Notes under the pieces: model-generated | Seen by the model: only the letters and a program-made list of their open reading frames with translations | Database searches by the model: none | What the model was told of the DNA's origin: nothing | Program-made: the position numbers and the translations under genes | Assembly: GCA_036518955.1 (NCBI GenBank) | Contig: DATDMG010000464.1 | Location: 1 to 21,032 of the forward strand | Direction: 5' to 3' | Length of the DNA stretch: 21,032 bases | From: DATDMG01 sp036518955 | GTDB lineage: Bacteria > Actinomycetota > Actinomycetes > Actinomycetales > Kineosporiaceae | Shown: one piece after another, positions 8,060 to 15,683 of the stretch | How positions within the stretch are numbered: position 1 is the stretch's first letter | Layout: every line of letters begins with the position of its first letter

Positions 8060-9070
8060 TCAGCGCCGCCCGGTGCAGGCGGTGGTGGCCGAGATCTCCG
8101 CCGGGGACGGCGCCCCGCTCCGTGGTGCTGACCCGACCGGCACGCCGAGCCTACCCGTGGTCCCGACCAGCACCGGGATCGAGACGGTCGCCTCCAGGCA
8201 CCCGGGCTCGGCCAGGAGCAGGTCGCTGTAGACGTCGCGACCGTCGAACCGGTACCGGAACAGGTTGAGGTCGTCGTCCGCCGACCGGTGGATGGACACC
8301 ACCCCCTGCGAGCCCAGGTGCGACGACATCGCCGGCTCGGGCAGGAACTGGGCCCAGCCGCCCGAGCAGCGGGCCGAGTAGCGCAGCCGGACGCTGCCGA
8401 GCTGCCCGTCGGCGCTCGAGAGCAGCGGTCGGCTGTCCAGGGTGACGGCGTCCGAGGCGCACCCGGCCTGCACCGGATCCGCGCCGTCCATGGCCGTTCT
8501 CGGATCGGTCGTCGCCGACCCGACCGACGTCTGGCCGGCGGACCGGCCGTCGGCCGACCGGCTCGGGGACGGCGGCCCCGCGGCGGCGCCACGACCGGGC
8601 GTCGGTCCGAACTGCGCCCAGATCACGACCAGTGGCGCGGCGGTGGCGACCAGGAGCGAGGTGACGATCCGTGGTCGGCGCCGGAGCGGGCCGACCCGAC
8701 CCCGCGGATCGGCGTCCGGGCCTTCGGATGCCTCGGCAGGCGTTCCCGTGGTCGCCGCCGACCCCTCGGTCGCGCCGCCCCGATCCATCGGATCGACCGG
8801 TCGCCCCACCGCGGCCTGGGCGGCGTCCCAGACCTTCCCCCACTCGTCGGGTTGGCCGCCGCAGGCCCGGACGTACGCCAGGGCAACCTCTCGCGATGGC
8901 AATTGCTGACCATTGGCGGCCCGGGAGAGGGTCGCGGACGAGTAGCACACCCGCTGACCCAACTCCCGATAACTCGGATTGCCGGCCTCTCGGCGCAGTT
9001 CGCGCAGGGCCGCTGCGAACTGGCTGACCGGATCGCCCGGACGTGCCAGCGGTTTCTCCAGCCGTCCCAT
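8060..9070 (-). CDS. Membrane-anchored XRE-family regulator with extracytoplasmic DUF2690 domain
   Basis: The 336-residue product joins a cytoplasmic XRE-type helix-turn-helix (about 16-75, with the SYRELGQRVCYSSATLSRAANG core) to a Pro/Gly linker, a basic stretch, one membrane helix (about 135-153), a Ser/Gly-rich linker and a C-terminal domain (about 194-300). That last part matches the DUF2690 pattern I know: DGADPVQAGC, then DAVTLDS, then VRLRYSARCSGGWAQF, with Cys204 and Cys235 probably disulfide-bonded outside the cell. Similar HTH-TM-DUF2690 proteins are common in actinomycetes and their signals are largely unknown. The ATG at 9070 is preceded by GGGGGAG. A perfect palindrome lies 15 bases upstream, suggesting autoregulation. 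It diverges from an operon of exported proteins, its likely target. Confidence 0.85.
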   Translation of the reverse strand: MGRLEKPLARPGDPVSQFAAALRELRREAGNPSYRELGQRVCYSSATLSRAANGQQLPSREVALAYVRACGGQPDEWGKVWDAAQAAVGRPVDPMDRGGATEGSAATTGTPAEASEGPDADPRGRVGPLRRRPRIVTSLLVATAAPLVVIWAQFGPTPGRGAAAGPPSPSRSADGRSAGQTSVGSATTDPRTAMDGADPVQAGCASDAVTLDSRPLLSSADGQLGSVRLRYSARCSGGWAQFLPEPAMSSHLGSQGVVSIHRSADDDLNLFRYRFDGRDVYSDLLLAEPGCLEATVSIPVLVGTTGRLGVPVGSAPRSGAPSPAEISATTACTGRR

Positions 9071-9084
9071 GGCTCCCCCGCGGA

Positions 9085-9130
9085 TTGATGCGCATCAACG
9101 TGGAAAGGCTACCGCCCTGGCGAATCAACG
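9085..9130. promoter_or_regulatory. Candidate operator between XRE-DUF2690 gene and exported-protein operon
   Basis: TTGATGCGCATCAA (9085-9098) is a perfect 14-bp palindrome. Its right half continues as ATCAACG (9094-9100), which recurs at 9124-9130, exactly 30 bp away and so roughly on the same face of the helix. The palindrome lies between the regulator's ATG and any promoter for it, a good place for autorepression. Binding by the neighbouring XRE protein is an inference. Confidence 0.5.
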
Positions 9131-9246
9131 GGCCGCCCTGCCCACCAATCCCGGTGCCCTTCTAGCGTCCGACTGTCGCACCGGGTGCCCGTTCGCCGGG
9201 ATCCGGGCATCGACAAGGCATCGACACGACACCTCGGTGAGGATTC

Positions 9247-9720
9247 ATGATCAGACATCGTGCCCGCGGGCTCCCGGCCCGATCCGCAACCGTCCTGCTG
9301 GCGGCTCTGGCCGTGACGGGGCTGACCGGGCTGGGTGGGGCCGGGGCGGCCGCGGCACTGACCGCGCGGCCGTCCTGGCAGAACGGCGGCTGCCATTCCG
9401 ACACGGACGGCGGCCCCTTCAAGGCGAGTGCCTGCATCAGCGCCCAGACCATCGGCGCGGGGCGCGCCACCCGCGTCGTCTACAACTCCGACGCCTACAT
9501 CGACGTCAAGCCGTCCGGCTGCTTCCAGTTGGAGATCGACGTCTACGACCACAACGGACAGCGGATCAGCCAGGGCGGGTGGCAGCGATTCTGCGGCAAA
9601 GGCCGCTACCTCGGGCCGTCCCAGCAGCCGTGGCCGGGCGGGGCGGCTCCGATCTACAGCGAGCTGACCATCGTGGACGGCTCGAAGGCGTGGGTGATGG
9701 ACAGCTACTACCTGGGCTGA
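9247..9720 (+). CDS. Small secreted protein with four cysteines, function unknown
   Basis: I do not recognise a family. The 157-residue product has a basic N-terminus, a hydrophobic stretch (about 12-37) and an Ala-rich region consistent with Sec signal cleavage near residue 38. The mature part of about 120 residues contains Cys49, Cys63, Cys92 and Cys116, enough for two disulfides, and alternating hydrophobic stretches suggesting a small beta-rich fold. GAGGA lies close to the ATG. It is the first gene of a plus-strand operon, 40 bases before another small secreted protein, and is divergent from the XRE-DUF2690 regulator. A TAGCGT hexamer at 9163-9168 could be a -10 box. Role is unknown; a wall-associated or secreted effector controlled by the membrane regulator is the simplest inference. 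Confidence 0.8.
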   Translation: MIRHRARGLPARSATVLLAALAVTGLTGLGGAGAAAALTARPSWQNGGCHSDTDGGPFKASACISAQTIGAGRATRVVYNSDAYIDVKPSGCFQLEIDVYDHNGQRISQGGWQRFCGKGRYLGPSQQPWPGGAAPIYSELTIVDGSKAWVMDSYYLG

Positions 9721-9760
9721 GGAATCGACCGGCAACAACCCGAGCACGGAGGCAACAGCA

Positions 9761-10264
9761 ATGATCAGAATCGGACGACGGACGGTGGCCGCGACCTCGG
9801 CCTCCGCGGCTCTGGTGGCGGGGCTGGCGTTGTCCGCCCCGGCAGCCTGGGCGGACAACGCGACGGCGACGGCGCCCTTCGGCTCCGGGCGGCACATCGA
9901 GGCCCGGGTGTGGAAGGACAAGGGAAACCTGAGCCCGCACTGGACCACGTCGGCGTGGGCATATCACGGATCCGCGCTGTGGAAGGTCACCTGGATCAAG
10001 AACACCGCGGACCTGTACTCCACCGGGGCGTCGATCACGGTGTCGTGCAGTACCGACAAGAAGTGCACGGCCACCGGCAGTCTGACCGGCAACCACGTGT
10101 CCCTGTGGTGGCAGAACGGCGACTCCGACGAGTCCGACCTCGGTGGGCAGATGCAGGTCAACGGGCTGGTGGTGGCCACCAAGGCGTGCTCGTCGGCGGT
10201 CGGCTACTCACAGCCGCTGGGCCTGCACAGCAACGTCGCCACCGCCTGCGTCGGCTGGGGCTGA
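9761..10264 (+). CDS. Small secreted protein with four cysteines, function unknown
   Basis: The 167-residue product starts with a textbook signal peptide (RIGRR, hydrophobic core to about residue 29, and an Ala-Trp-Ala cleavage site at 31). The mature part of about 136 residues is rich in Trp, Ser, Thr and Gly, with Cys96, Cys102, Cys143 and Cys163. Its alternating pattern (WKVTWIKNTADLY, SITVSC, HVSLWWQ) suggests a beta sandwich. No family is recognised. It differs from the preceding small secreted protein, so it is not an obvious duplicate, although both carry four Cys. The start is well supported by GGAGG 8 bases upstream. The next gene begins one base past its stop, so the two are almost certainly co-transcribed and translationally coupled. 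Confidence 0.82.
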   Translation: MIRIGRRTVAATSASAALVAGLALSAPAAWADNATATAPFGSGRHIEARVWKDKGNLSPHWTTSAWAYHGSALWKVTWIKNTADLYSTGASITVSCSTDKKCTATGSLTGNHVSLWWQNGDSDESDLGGQMQVNGLVVATKACSSAVGYSQPLGLHSNVATACVGWG

Positions 10265-10265
10265 C

Positions 10266-11975
10266 ATGTCCGGGCTGGTTTCCGGCGTCCGGCCAGGCGG
10301 GACCGGCAGCCGTCGGGGCACCCGTGCGGCGGTCGCGCTGATCCTTGCGTGCCTGGTGAGCAGCTGTGCCACGCACACCGCCCCGCACACCGCCGCCCCG
10401 CACACCGCCGCCGGAAACCAGCTCAGCACCGACCTGGCCGCTCTGCGCGGCAGCAACGGGCTCTACACCGGCGACGCGGAGGGGGCCGACCCGGGTCTGG
10501 ACGACTCGGCGTTCGGGTTGACGACGCTCGCAGCCGCCGGGGACGACGTCCGTCGCCCGGACCTGGACGTCTCCTGGCTGCGCTGGACCACCCGTGAGCA
10601 GGTGGCGGACGACCCGCTGTACGCCCGGCTGTCCCTGGCCAGGCTCGGCCACCTGCTCGGGCGACGCCTGCTCGCCGGGAGGGACGACGCCACGGTCCGG
10701 GCCATGCTCACCGACCGGGGGTACGTCGCCGATCCCAGGGCATCCGGGGCGGTGGCCCTCGACGACGGGGCCCGCCTGGCCAGCACGGCAGCCGCCGACG
10801 AGGTCCTGACCCTGGACGGGGCGCGCTGGTCGGACGCCGAACGGGCCCGGTCCGCCGCCTGGCTGGACGGCGCCGGCCGGGCCGCTGCTCGCTCGTCCCT
10901 CACCCAGGAATGGCACCTGGTGCAGGCCTACCGCGCGGTCGGCAGACCGGCGCCGTCCGACCTGGGCGCCGTCCTGGACCGCTGGTGGCAGGCCACCGGG
11001 TCCCACCTGACCGGGCCCACGACCGGGGACACCTTGGTCGAGACCTGCTCGTACGTCCTGCTGGCCGGCGCGGGGTCGCCGGTGGGCGGCGCCCTCGACC
11101 TGCCCGGACGGCGGACCGCGCTCACCCGGGCGCTCACCCCCGCCCCGGAGCAGGCCGGCGACCCGCAGGTGGGGGCGATGGTGGCGACGGCCTGGCGGGA
11201 ACTCGGCAACGACCCCGCCGGGCTGGCCCCGCTCCGAGACGCCGTCCGGTCCCGGATGGACGACCGTGGCCTGGCACGCTGGCGACCGGTGGCACCGGGA
11301 GACCTCGTCGACACGCTCGCGGTCGAGCAGGTCCGGGCCCTCGCCGGGCTGCCGACGGCCGACCCCCCACTCGCCCGGGCGCTGCGTGCCGTCCGGGCCG
11401 ACCCGACCTCGGCCGACCCCGACGCCGCTCCGCTATGGGCCGCCGCTCTCGTCGCCGCGGATCCGAGCGCCGACCCGCGATCGGTGGCCGCGCCGGGTGG
11501 CGACCCGCCGGCCGCCGAGTCGGTGGACGTCGGGACGGCCCTGGCGCGACAGCTCACCGTGCACGCCCGCCGCCTGCTGGGCTGGCCAGTTCCCGCGGTG
11601 CAGGTGCCAGCGCTGCCGGGCGCGACGCCCCAGCAACGGTTTGCCCGGAACGTCGTCCTGCTCACCCTGGTCGAGACCGGGCAGGCCCTGCCACCGGCCT
11701 GGCGCACCGACCTGGCGACCGACGCGGCCGAAGGCCTCGACCTGCTGCGCACCGGCTCACTGATCCAGGCCACGGCGGCGCTGCGGGCCGCCGCTGCCCT
11801 CGGCTGGAGGCCCACCGGGGTCGACCGACGTCAGGCCCGACAGGCCCTCGACCGGCGGGCCGGCTGCCCCGGGACGCCCTCGCTGTATCCGGACGTCGAG
11901 GGTACCGGCTGCTCGATCCAGCCGACCCTGGCGGCGTGGCAGCTTCGCGTCCTGCTGACCGTCGTCCCGACCTGA
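10266..11975 (+). CDS. Large alpha-helical lipoprotein, function unknown
   Basis: The product (569 residues) has an Arg-rich N-terminus, a hydrophobic helix (about 21-31) and the lipobox Val-Ser-Ser-Cys at 31-34, so it should be lipidated at Cys34 and held on the outer face of the membrane. A short His-Thr-Ala-Pro repeat follows (about 36-48). The remaining 500 residues are Ala/Leu/Arg/Asp-rich, look almost entirely helical and have recurring Trp and Leu-rich helices, compatible with a helical-repeat or toroid fold. I see no catalytic motif or known family. The frame stays open upstream to 10143, but the ATG at 10266 gives the signal peptide and abuts the previous stop, which argues for coupling. 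It is last in the exported-protein operon and converges on the histidine kinase gene. Confidence 0.8.
   Translation: MSGLVSGVRPGGTGSRRGTRAAVALILACLVSSCATHTAPHTAAPHTAAGNQLSTDLAALRGSNGLYTGDAEGADPGLDDSAFGLTTLAAAGDDVRRPDLDVSWLRWTTREQVADDPLYARLSLARLGHLLGRRLLAGRDDATVRAMLTDRGYVADPRASGAVALDDGARLASTAAADEVLTLDGARWSDAERARSAAWLDGAGRAAARSSLTQEWHLVQAYRAVGRPAPSDLGAVLDRWWQATGSHLTGPTTGDTLVETCSYVLLAGAGSPVGGALDLPGRRTALTRALTPAPEQAGDPQVGAMVATAWRELGNDPAGLAPLRDAVRSRMDDRGLARWRPVAPGDLVDTLAVEQVRALAGLPTADPPLARALRAVRADPTSADPDAAPLWAAALVAADPSADPRSVAAPGGDPPAAESVDVGTALARQLTVHARRLLGWPVPAVQVPALPGATPQQRFARNVVLLTLVETGQALPPAWRTDLATDAAEGLDLLRTGSLIQATAALRAAAALGWRPTGVDRRQARQALDRRAGCPGTPSLYPDVEGTGCSIQPTLAAWQLRVLLTVVPT
10373..10413 (+). 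repeat. Short GC-rich tandem repeat at the lipoprotein N-terminus
   Basis: Three imperfect copies of a CGCACACCGCC(GCC) unit encode the His-Thr-Ala-Pro linker just after the lipidated cysteine. Units are multiples of three bases, so copy-number change would alter linker length without a frameshift. Confidence 0.6.
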
Positions 11976-12078
11976 GCCGTCCGCTGCCGAGTCGGCCGAC
12001 CGGCGCGGGAAGCGTTCCGCCGCATTCCGGACCGGGCGGCGACCCGCTGCGCATCGAAGCTGAGGTGAGCCGAACTGG

Positions 12079-13203
12079 TCAGCGGATCCGAGGCAAGGTC
12101 AGGGTCACCGTGGTTCCTCGGCCGGCCCCCGGGGAGTCGACGGTGATGGACCCGCCGTGGGCGATCACGATGGCGCGGCTGATCGTGAGCCCGACGCCGG
12201 ATCCCTGGCCGTCGTGCTGGTTGCGTGGGGCAGCGCGGTAGAAGCGCTCGAACACATGTGGGACGTGCTGTGCCGGGATTCCCTCGCCCGAGTCGCGAAC
12301 GGTCAGCACGACCTCCCGGCCGGTCGCGGCGAGCCCCAGCGTGACGCTGCCCTCCGGCGGTGTGTGGCGCAGCGCGTTGCTCAGCAGGTTGGTGAGAACC
12401 TGGCCGATGCGCTCGGGATCGACGGCGGCGCGCGCGTCGGCTATGCCTTCTGTCGTGAGGCGGACGTTCTTCTCGGCGTAGGACGGTTGAGCCGCGCGCA
12501 CCGCGTCCCGGGATATCGCACCTACGGACGCCGGCCGCGGCACGATGGCTAGCCGTCCTTCATCCGCGGCGGACACCGCGTTGATGTCGTCGGCGAGCCG
12601 GGTGATCCGCCGGACCTGGCCGCGCAGGACGGCGAGGGTCGACGAATCGGCGGCCTCCAGGCCGTCCTCGATGGCCTGCAGATAGCCGTCCATGGTGGCC
12701 AGCGGCGTGCGCAGTTCGTGTGCCAGGTCGGTCAGCAGCCGTCGACGGGTCGCTTCGGTGGCCCCGATGGTGTGACCGAGCTCGTTGATGGCCGTGGCCA
12801 GCGTGTCCAGTTCGGGGACCGGCTGCGGCAAGGGGACGCGGCTGCCGAGCCGGCCGGCCGCGATCTCGGTCGCGGTCGTGGCGATGGTGCGGACGCTGCG
12901 GCCTATCGCCCGCGCGATGAACAGACTCGTGACGGTGGTCAGGAGGATCACGACGCTCGTGGTGACCATGGCCTGGAGCAGGTTTGCGACGTGGAAGGCG
13001 TCTTCGGCACGATCGAGCGCGCCAGGATCCAGGGGTTCGTCGTTGCTGATGTACCGGCGGAACAGTGAAGGCCCGACCAGCGCTGCGACGGCCCAGGTAA
13101 CCGCCACCGAAATCACGACCAACAGCAGGTTCCCGAGCACGAGCCGGGCCTGGATGCCCGCCCGCGCCTGAAGGGAGGGGCCGGTCACGGACGGCCGGGT
13201 CAT
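12079..13203 (-). CDS. Two-component sensor histidine kinase
   Basis: The 374-residue product has two membrane helices (about 21-44 and 76-98) enclosing a very short extracytoplasmic loop, then a HAMP domain (about 99-150), a HisKA domain with phospho-acceptor His162 in DLAHELRTPLATM, and a HATPase domain. The ATPase part has the N box (QVLTNLLSNALRHTP), G1 (VRDSGEGIP), F box (VFERFYRA) and G2 (GSGVGLTIS). All key residues are intact. The roughly 30-residue sensor loop suggests it senses the membrane itself or a partner protein. It follows its response regulator. A GTG at 13236 overlaps the regulator stop (GTGA) and is an alternative start adding 11 residues. I chose the ATG because the protein then begins like its relatives, but this is uncertain. 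Confidence 0.93.
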   Translation of the reverse strand: MTRPSVTGPSLQARAGIQARLVLGNLLLVVISVAVTWAVAALVGPSLFRRYISNDEPLDPGALDRAEDAFHVANLLQAMVTTSVVILLTTVTSLFIARAIGRSVRTIATTATEIAAGRLGSRVPLPQPVPELDTLATAINELGHTIGATEATRRRLLTDLAHELRTPLATMDGYLQAIEDGLEAADSSTLAVLRGQVRRITRLADDINAVSAADEGRLAIVPRPASVGAISRDAVRAAQPSYAEKNVRLTTEGIADARAAVDPERIGQVLTNLLSNALRHTPPEGSVTLGLAATGREVVLTVRDSGEGIPAQHVPHVFERFYRAAPRNQHDGQGSGVGLTISRAIVIAHGGSITVDSPGAGRGTTVTLTLPRIR

Positions 13204-13212
13204 GGTCCCCGG

Positions 13213-13224
13213 GGAGGCGCCTCC
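13213..13224. repeat. 12-bp palindrome covering a Shine-Dalgarno-like sequence
   Basis: GGAGGCGCCTCC is a perfect palindrome between the regulator stop and the kinase ATG. On the transcript it contains GGAGG, so it could fold and hide the kinase ribosome binding site, or it may merely be GC-rich coding sequence if the GTG start is used. Confidence 0.35.
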
Positions 13225-13232
13225 GAAGGGGA

Positions 13233-13934
13233 TCACGATCCGTTTCCGATCCGGTAGCCCGCGCCCCGGACGGTGAGGATGAATCGGGGTGAGTTGGCGT
13301 CGTCGCCGAGTTTGCGGCGCAGGTTGCGGATGTGGACATCGACCATCCGTTCGTCCGCGACCCATGAGAGGCCCCAGACGGCATCGATGAGCTGCCGACG
13401 CGACAGAACCCGTCGTGGGTTGCTGGCCAAGGTGACCAGCAGATCGAACTCCGTGGGCGTGACGTCGAGCAGTTGGTCGCCGTGACGCACCTCCCGCACC
13501 CCGGGCTCGATGCGAAGCGGCCCGACCGTCAGCACCTCTCCCGCACCGGTCGCCGTCACCTGACGTGGCCGGCGCAGCATCACCTTGATCCGCGCCAGGA
13601 GCTCGCGATGACCGAAGGGTTTTGTCATGTAGTCATCGGCGCCGATGGTCAGCCCGATCAGCTTGTCGACTTCGTCTGAGCGCGCGGTGAGCATGATGAT
13701 GTAGCATTCGGAGAACCGCCGGATCTCCCGGCAGACCTCGACCCCGTCCATACCGGGCAGCCCGAGATCAAGGACGACGACATCGGGCAGGAAGCTACGA
13801 GCCCTGTTCACGGCCTCGGCGCCGTCGGATACGGAGTCGACGAGATACCGCTCGCTCTCCAAGTACTTCACCAACAACCGGCACAGGTGTGGATCGTCCT
13901 CGATCACCAGGACACGAACAGCTTGAGTCTCCAT
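13233..13934 (-). CDS. OmpR/PhoB-family response regulator
   Basis: The 233-residue product has a receiver domain with acidic pocket Asp13/Asp14, phospho-acceptor Asp56 (VVVLDLGLPGMDG), Thr83 in MLTARS and Lys105 in YMTKPFG. The C-terminal winged helix (about 130-230) has TPTEFDLLVTLASNPRRVLS and the recognition-helix region VDVHIRNLRRKLGDD, ending in VRGAGYRIG. I prefer the ATG at 13934, which puts the first beta strand at a normal distance. A GTG at 13958 would add 8 residues. It is first of a two-gene unit with the histidine kinase. OmpR-type regulators bind direct repeats about 11 bp apart, and such repeats occur at 15496-15558, so the nearby YflT-like and small Cys-protein genes are candidate targets. 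Confidence 0.95.
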   Translation of the reverse strand: METQAVRVLVIEDDPHLCRLLVKYLESERYLVDSVSDGAEAVNRARSFLPDVVVLDLGLPGMDGVEVCREIRRFSECYIIMLTARSDEVDKLIGLTIGADDYMTKPFGHRELLARIKVMLRRPRQVTATGAGEVLTVGPLRIEPGVREVRHGDQLLDVTPTEFDLLVTLASNPRRVLSRRQLIDAVWGLSWVADERMVDVHIRNLRRKLGDDANSPRFILTVRGAGYRIGNGS

Positions 13935-14033
13935 CGATCCCGCATTGTAGCTGCGCACCCACCGGCACAGCCCCTCCCCACGGTGTCTCTCGCGTGGATC
14001 GGCCTCGACGGCTCCGGGTGCGACCGGGCGCGG

Positions 14034-14780
14034 TCACGTGGCCGCAGGGCGCGTCGAACCGGGCGACGACGCCTCGCCGCCGGCTCCGAAACCCGACGAG
14101 CCGGAAGTCGACGGTCCTGGGACCGCGGCCGGCGGCGATGGCGGCTCGCCGTCCTCCATGCCGCCGACTCGACGTCCGCGGTCCTTGCGCGAACGACGCC
14201 AACGCCAGGCGATCGCCAACGTGATGGCGGCAAGGATCAGGACCGCGGCCCAGACGGTACCGAACTCGTCGAGCACCGTCTCGTAGTAGTGCCCGGCGAG
14301 GTAACCCCCCAGGGAGACGGTGACGCCCCAGATCACTGCGCCGACCACGTTGGCCACCAGGAACGTCGGGTAGCCCATCCGACTCAGGCCGGCCAGTCCC
14401 GGTGTCACCGCCCGCAGGAACGCCGTCCAGCGACCGATGAGCACGGCTGCAGCCCCGTGCCTGCGCAGCAGCGCCCGCGCTCGAGCCAACGGAACCTGAT
14501 AGCGACGCAGGATCCGCCAGCGGAGCACAGCGGCACCGTAGCGACGGCCCACTTCGAAGCCGATGGCGTCCCCGAGCACCGCTGCGGCCACCACCACGGT
14601 CATCAGCACGGCGATGTCGAGGCGCCCCACCGCGGCGAGGATCCCGCCCCCGACGACGGCGGTCTCCCCAGGGAGAACGAAGCCCACGAAGAGCGCCGAC
14701 TCGCCGAAGACCAGCACGCCGACAGCCAGGTACACGACCGGTGCGGGCAAGGACTGCAGCGTGGACAGAACGTCCGTCAC
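14034..14780 (-). CDS. DedA-family membrane protein
   Basis: DedA proteins are polytopic inner-membrane proteins now linked to lipid-carrier (undecaprenyl phosphate) or phospholipid flipping and to envelope homeostasis. The 248-residue product shows family landmarks: Glu27 and Glu39 in the FGES...FVLPGE region, Asp71 in LGDAIGFEVGRRYG, and GRWTAFLRAVTPGLAG (117-131) with Arg117, Arg123 and Pro127. Several hydrophobic helices follow, to about residue 192. A charged and Pro/Gly/Ser-rich cytoplasmic tail of about 55 residues is extra. The GTG start at 14780 has GAGGAG about 8 bases upstream; the open frame upstream of it is the shadow of the next gene. It lies 80 bases after the YflT-like gene, probably in the same transcript. 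Its exact substrate cannot be read. Confidence 0.92.
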   Translation of the reverse strand: MTDVLSTLQSLPAPVVYLAVGVLVFGESALFVGFVLPGETAVVGGGILAAVGRLDIAVLMTVVVAAAVLGDAIGFEVGRRYGAAVLRWRILRRYQVPLARARALLRRHGAAAVLIGRWTAFLRAVTPGLAGLSRMGYPTFLVANVVGAVIWGVTVSLGGYLAGHYYETVLDEFGTVWAAVLILAAITLAIAWRWRRSRKDRGRRVGGMEDGEPPSPPAAVPGPSTSGSSGFGAGGEASSPGSTRPAAT

Positions 14781-14860
14781 GGTCCGCTCCTCGTGTCGTG
14801 CTTGGGGGGTGGGGGATGCGTTGCCCTGGAACGGGACCGAGGCCCGCGCCGGAGCACTGG

Positions 14861-15367
14861 TCAGCTGCCGTTGCCGGTCGCCAGGAGCCCGGCGTGGCCG
14901 AGGATGATCCGGGCCTGGTTTGCCCGGGCGTCGGTCGCCACGACCTCGTAATACTGGCCTGCGACAAACGGGACGGACGTGAAGTCGCGCTGGCCTCGAG
15001 CGGCCCAGTGCGAGATGAGGGCAGTCAGTGTGCCGCCCGCCGCACCAAGGAGCACGCCATACATGACGGCGGTGGCGAAGCTGTCCCTGTTGGTGAATAG
15101 GGCCAGCAGCAGGCCGATCCACAGGCCGGTGGTGGCGCCGTCGGTGGCACCGGTGGCCAACGTGGCCGCCATGGTGCGCCGTCCAGTGATCTTCTCCACG
15201 AGGCGCAGGCCCGAACTCACGATGCTCAGGGCGGACACCGGGAACCCCTCATCGGAGAGGTGATCGACGGCCTTCTGCGCGGCAGCATAGTTGTCGTATC
15301 GAACGACGACGGTCCAGCGGGTCGAATCCGCAGCCTGGAAGTGCATGGGTGCGTCCGGGGTCGGCAT
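14861..15367 (-). CDS. General stress protein, YflT/GSP17M-like domain with membrane helices
   Basis: The 168-residue product begins with a domain like Bacillus YflT/general stress protein 17M (about 15-65: TRWTVVVRYDNYAAAQKAVDHLSDEGF then VSALSIVSSGLRLVEKITGR). Two Gly/Ala-rich hydrophobic segments (about 68-91 and 99-120) follow, of glycine-zipper type, and then a soluble end with VAGQYYEVVATD. In actinobacteria this architecture is common and associated with heat or envelope stress; its molecular function is not established. AAGGAG stands 7 bases before the ATG at 15367, which fixes the start. It is followed by the DedA gene in the same direction. The 316-bp region upstream carries OmpR-type repeats, so stress control through the adjacent two-component system is plausible. 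Confidence 0.85.
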   Translation of the reverse strand: MPTPDAPMHFQAADSTRWTVVVRYDNYAAAQKAVDHLSDEGFPVSALSIVSSGLRLVEKITGRRTMAATLATGATDGATTGLWIGLLLALFTNRDSFATAVMYGVLLGAAGGTLTALISHWAARGQRDFTSVPFVAGQYYEVVATDARANQARIILGHAGLLATGNGS

Positions 15368-15683
15368 CGCAGTCTCCTTCAGTTCGCTCTGATGTGGTGG
15401 AATCCGCCTCACCCACGCTCGAATCGCAGGTCTCCCCGGGGTTCGGCCCGGAACAACGCTCCGGCCTGTCGATGCAGTTGCCGGCGAGGAAACCGTGAAG
15501 ACTTTATGAAGATCGGCTCCTTCGGTGCCGCAGGCCTTCGCCTTCATCAGGCCTTCATGAACGGCCCCTCGAGCATTCACATGGGCATCGCACCCTGGTC
15601 ACGACGGCCGATCGACCAACTGGCTCGCATGCCAGAGGTCGTCAGAAACCACAATCCGCGATCAAGCTCGACCAGGAGCGCCC
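15368..15683. promoter_or_regulatory. Divergent control region with two pairs of OmpR-type half-sites
   Basis: This gene-free gap separates two divergent genes. TGAAG occurs at 15496-15500 and 15507-15511; CTTCAT occurs at 15542-15547 and 15553-15558. Each pair repeats every 11 bp, and the pairs are inverted relative to each other. Extra GCCTTC copies lie at 15534-15539 and overlap the second pair. Tandem half-sites at one helical turn are what OmpR/PhoB regulators bind. A weaker inverted repeat, CTGGC/GCCAG, is at 15620-15635. No convincing -35/-10 boxes are visible. Confidence 0.55.

Noticed and set aside
11976..12078. Possible bidirectional terminator between the lipoprotein and kinase genes
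   Set aside because: Only a weak GCCGA/TCGGC stem is present, without a T-run, so I did not list it.
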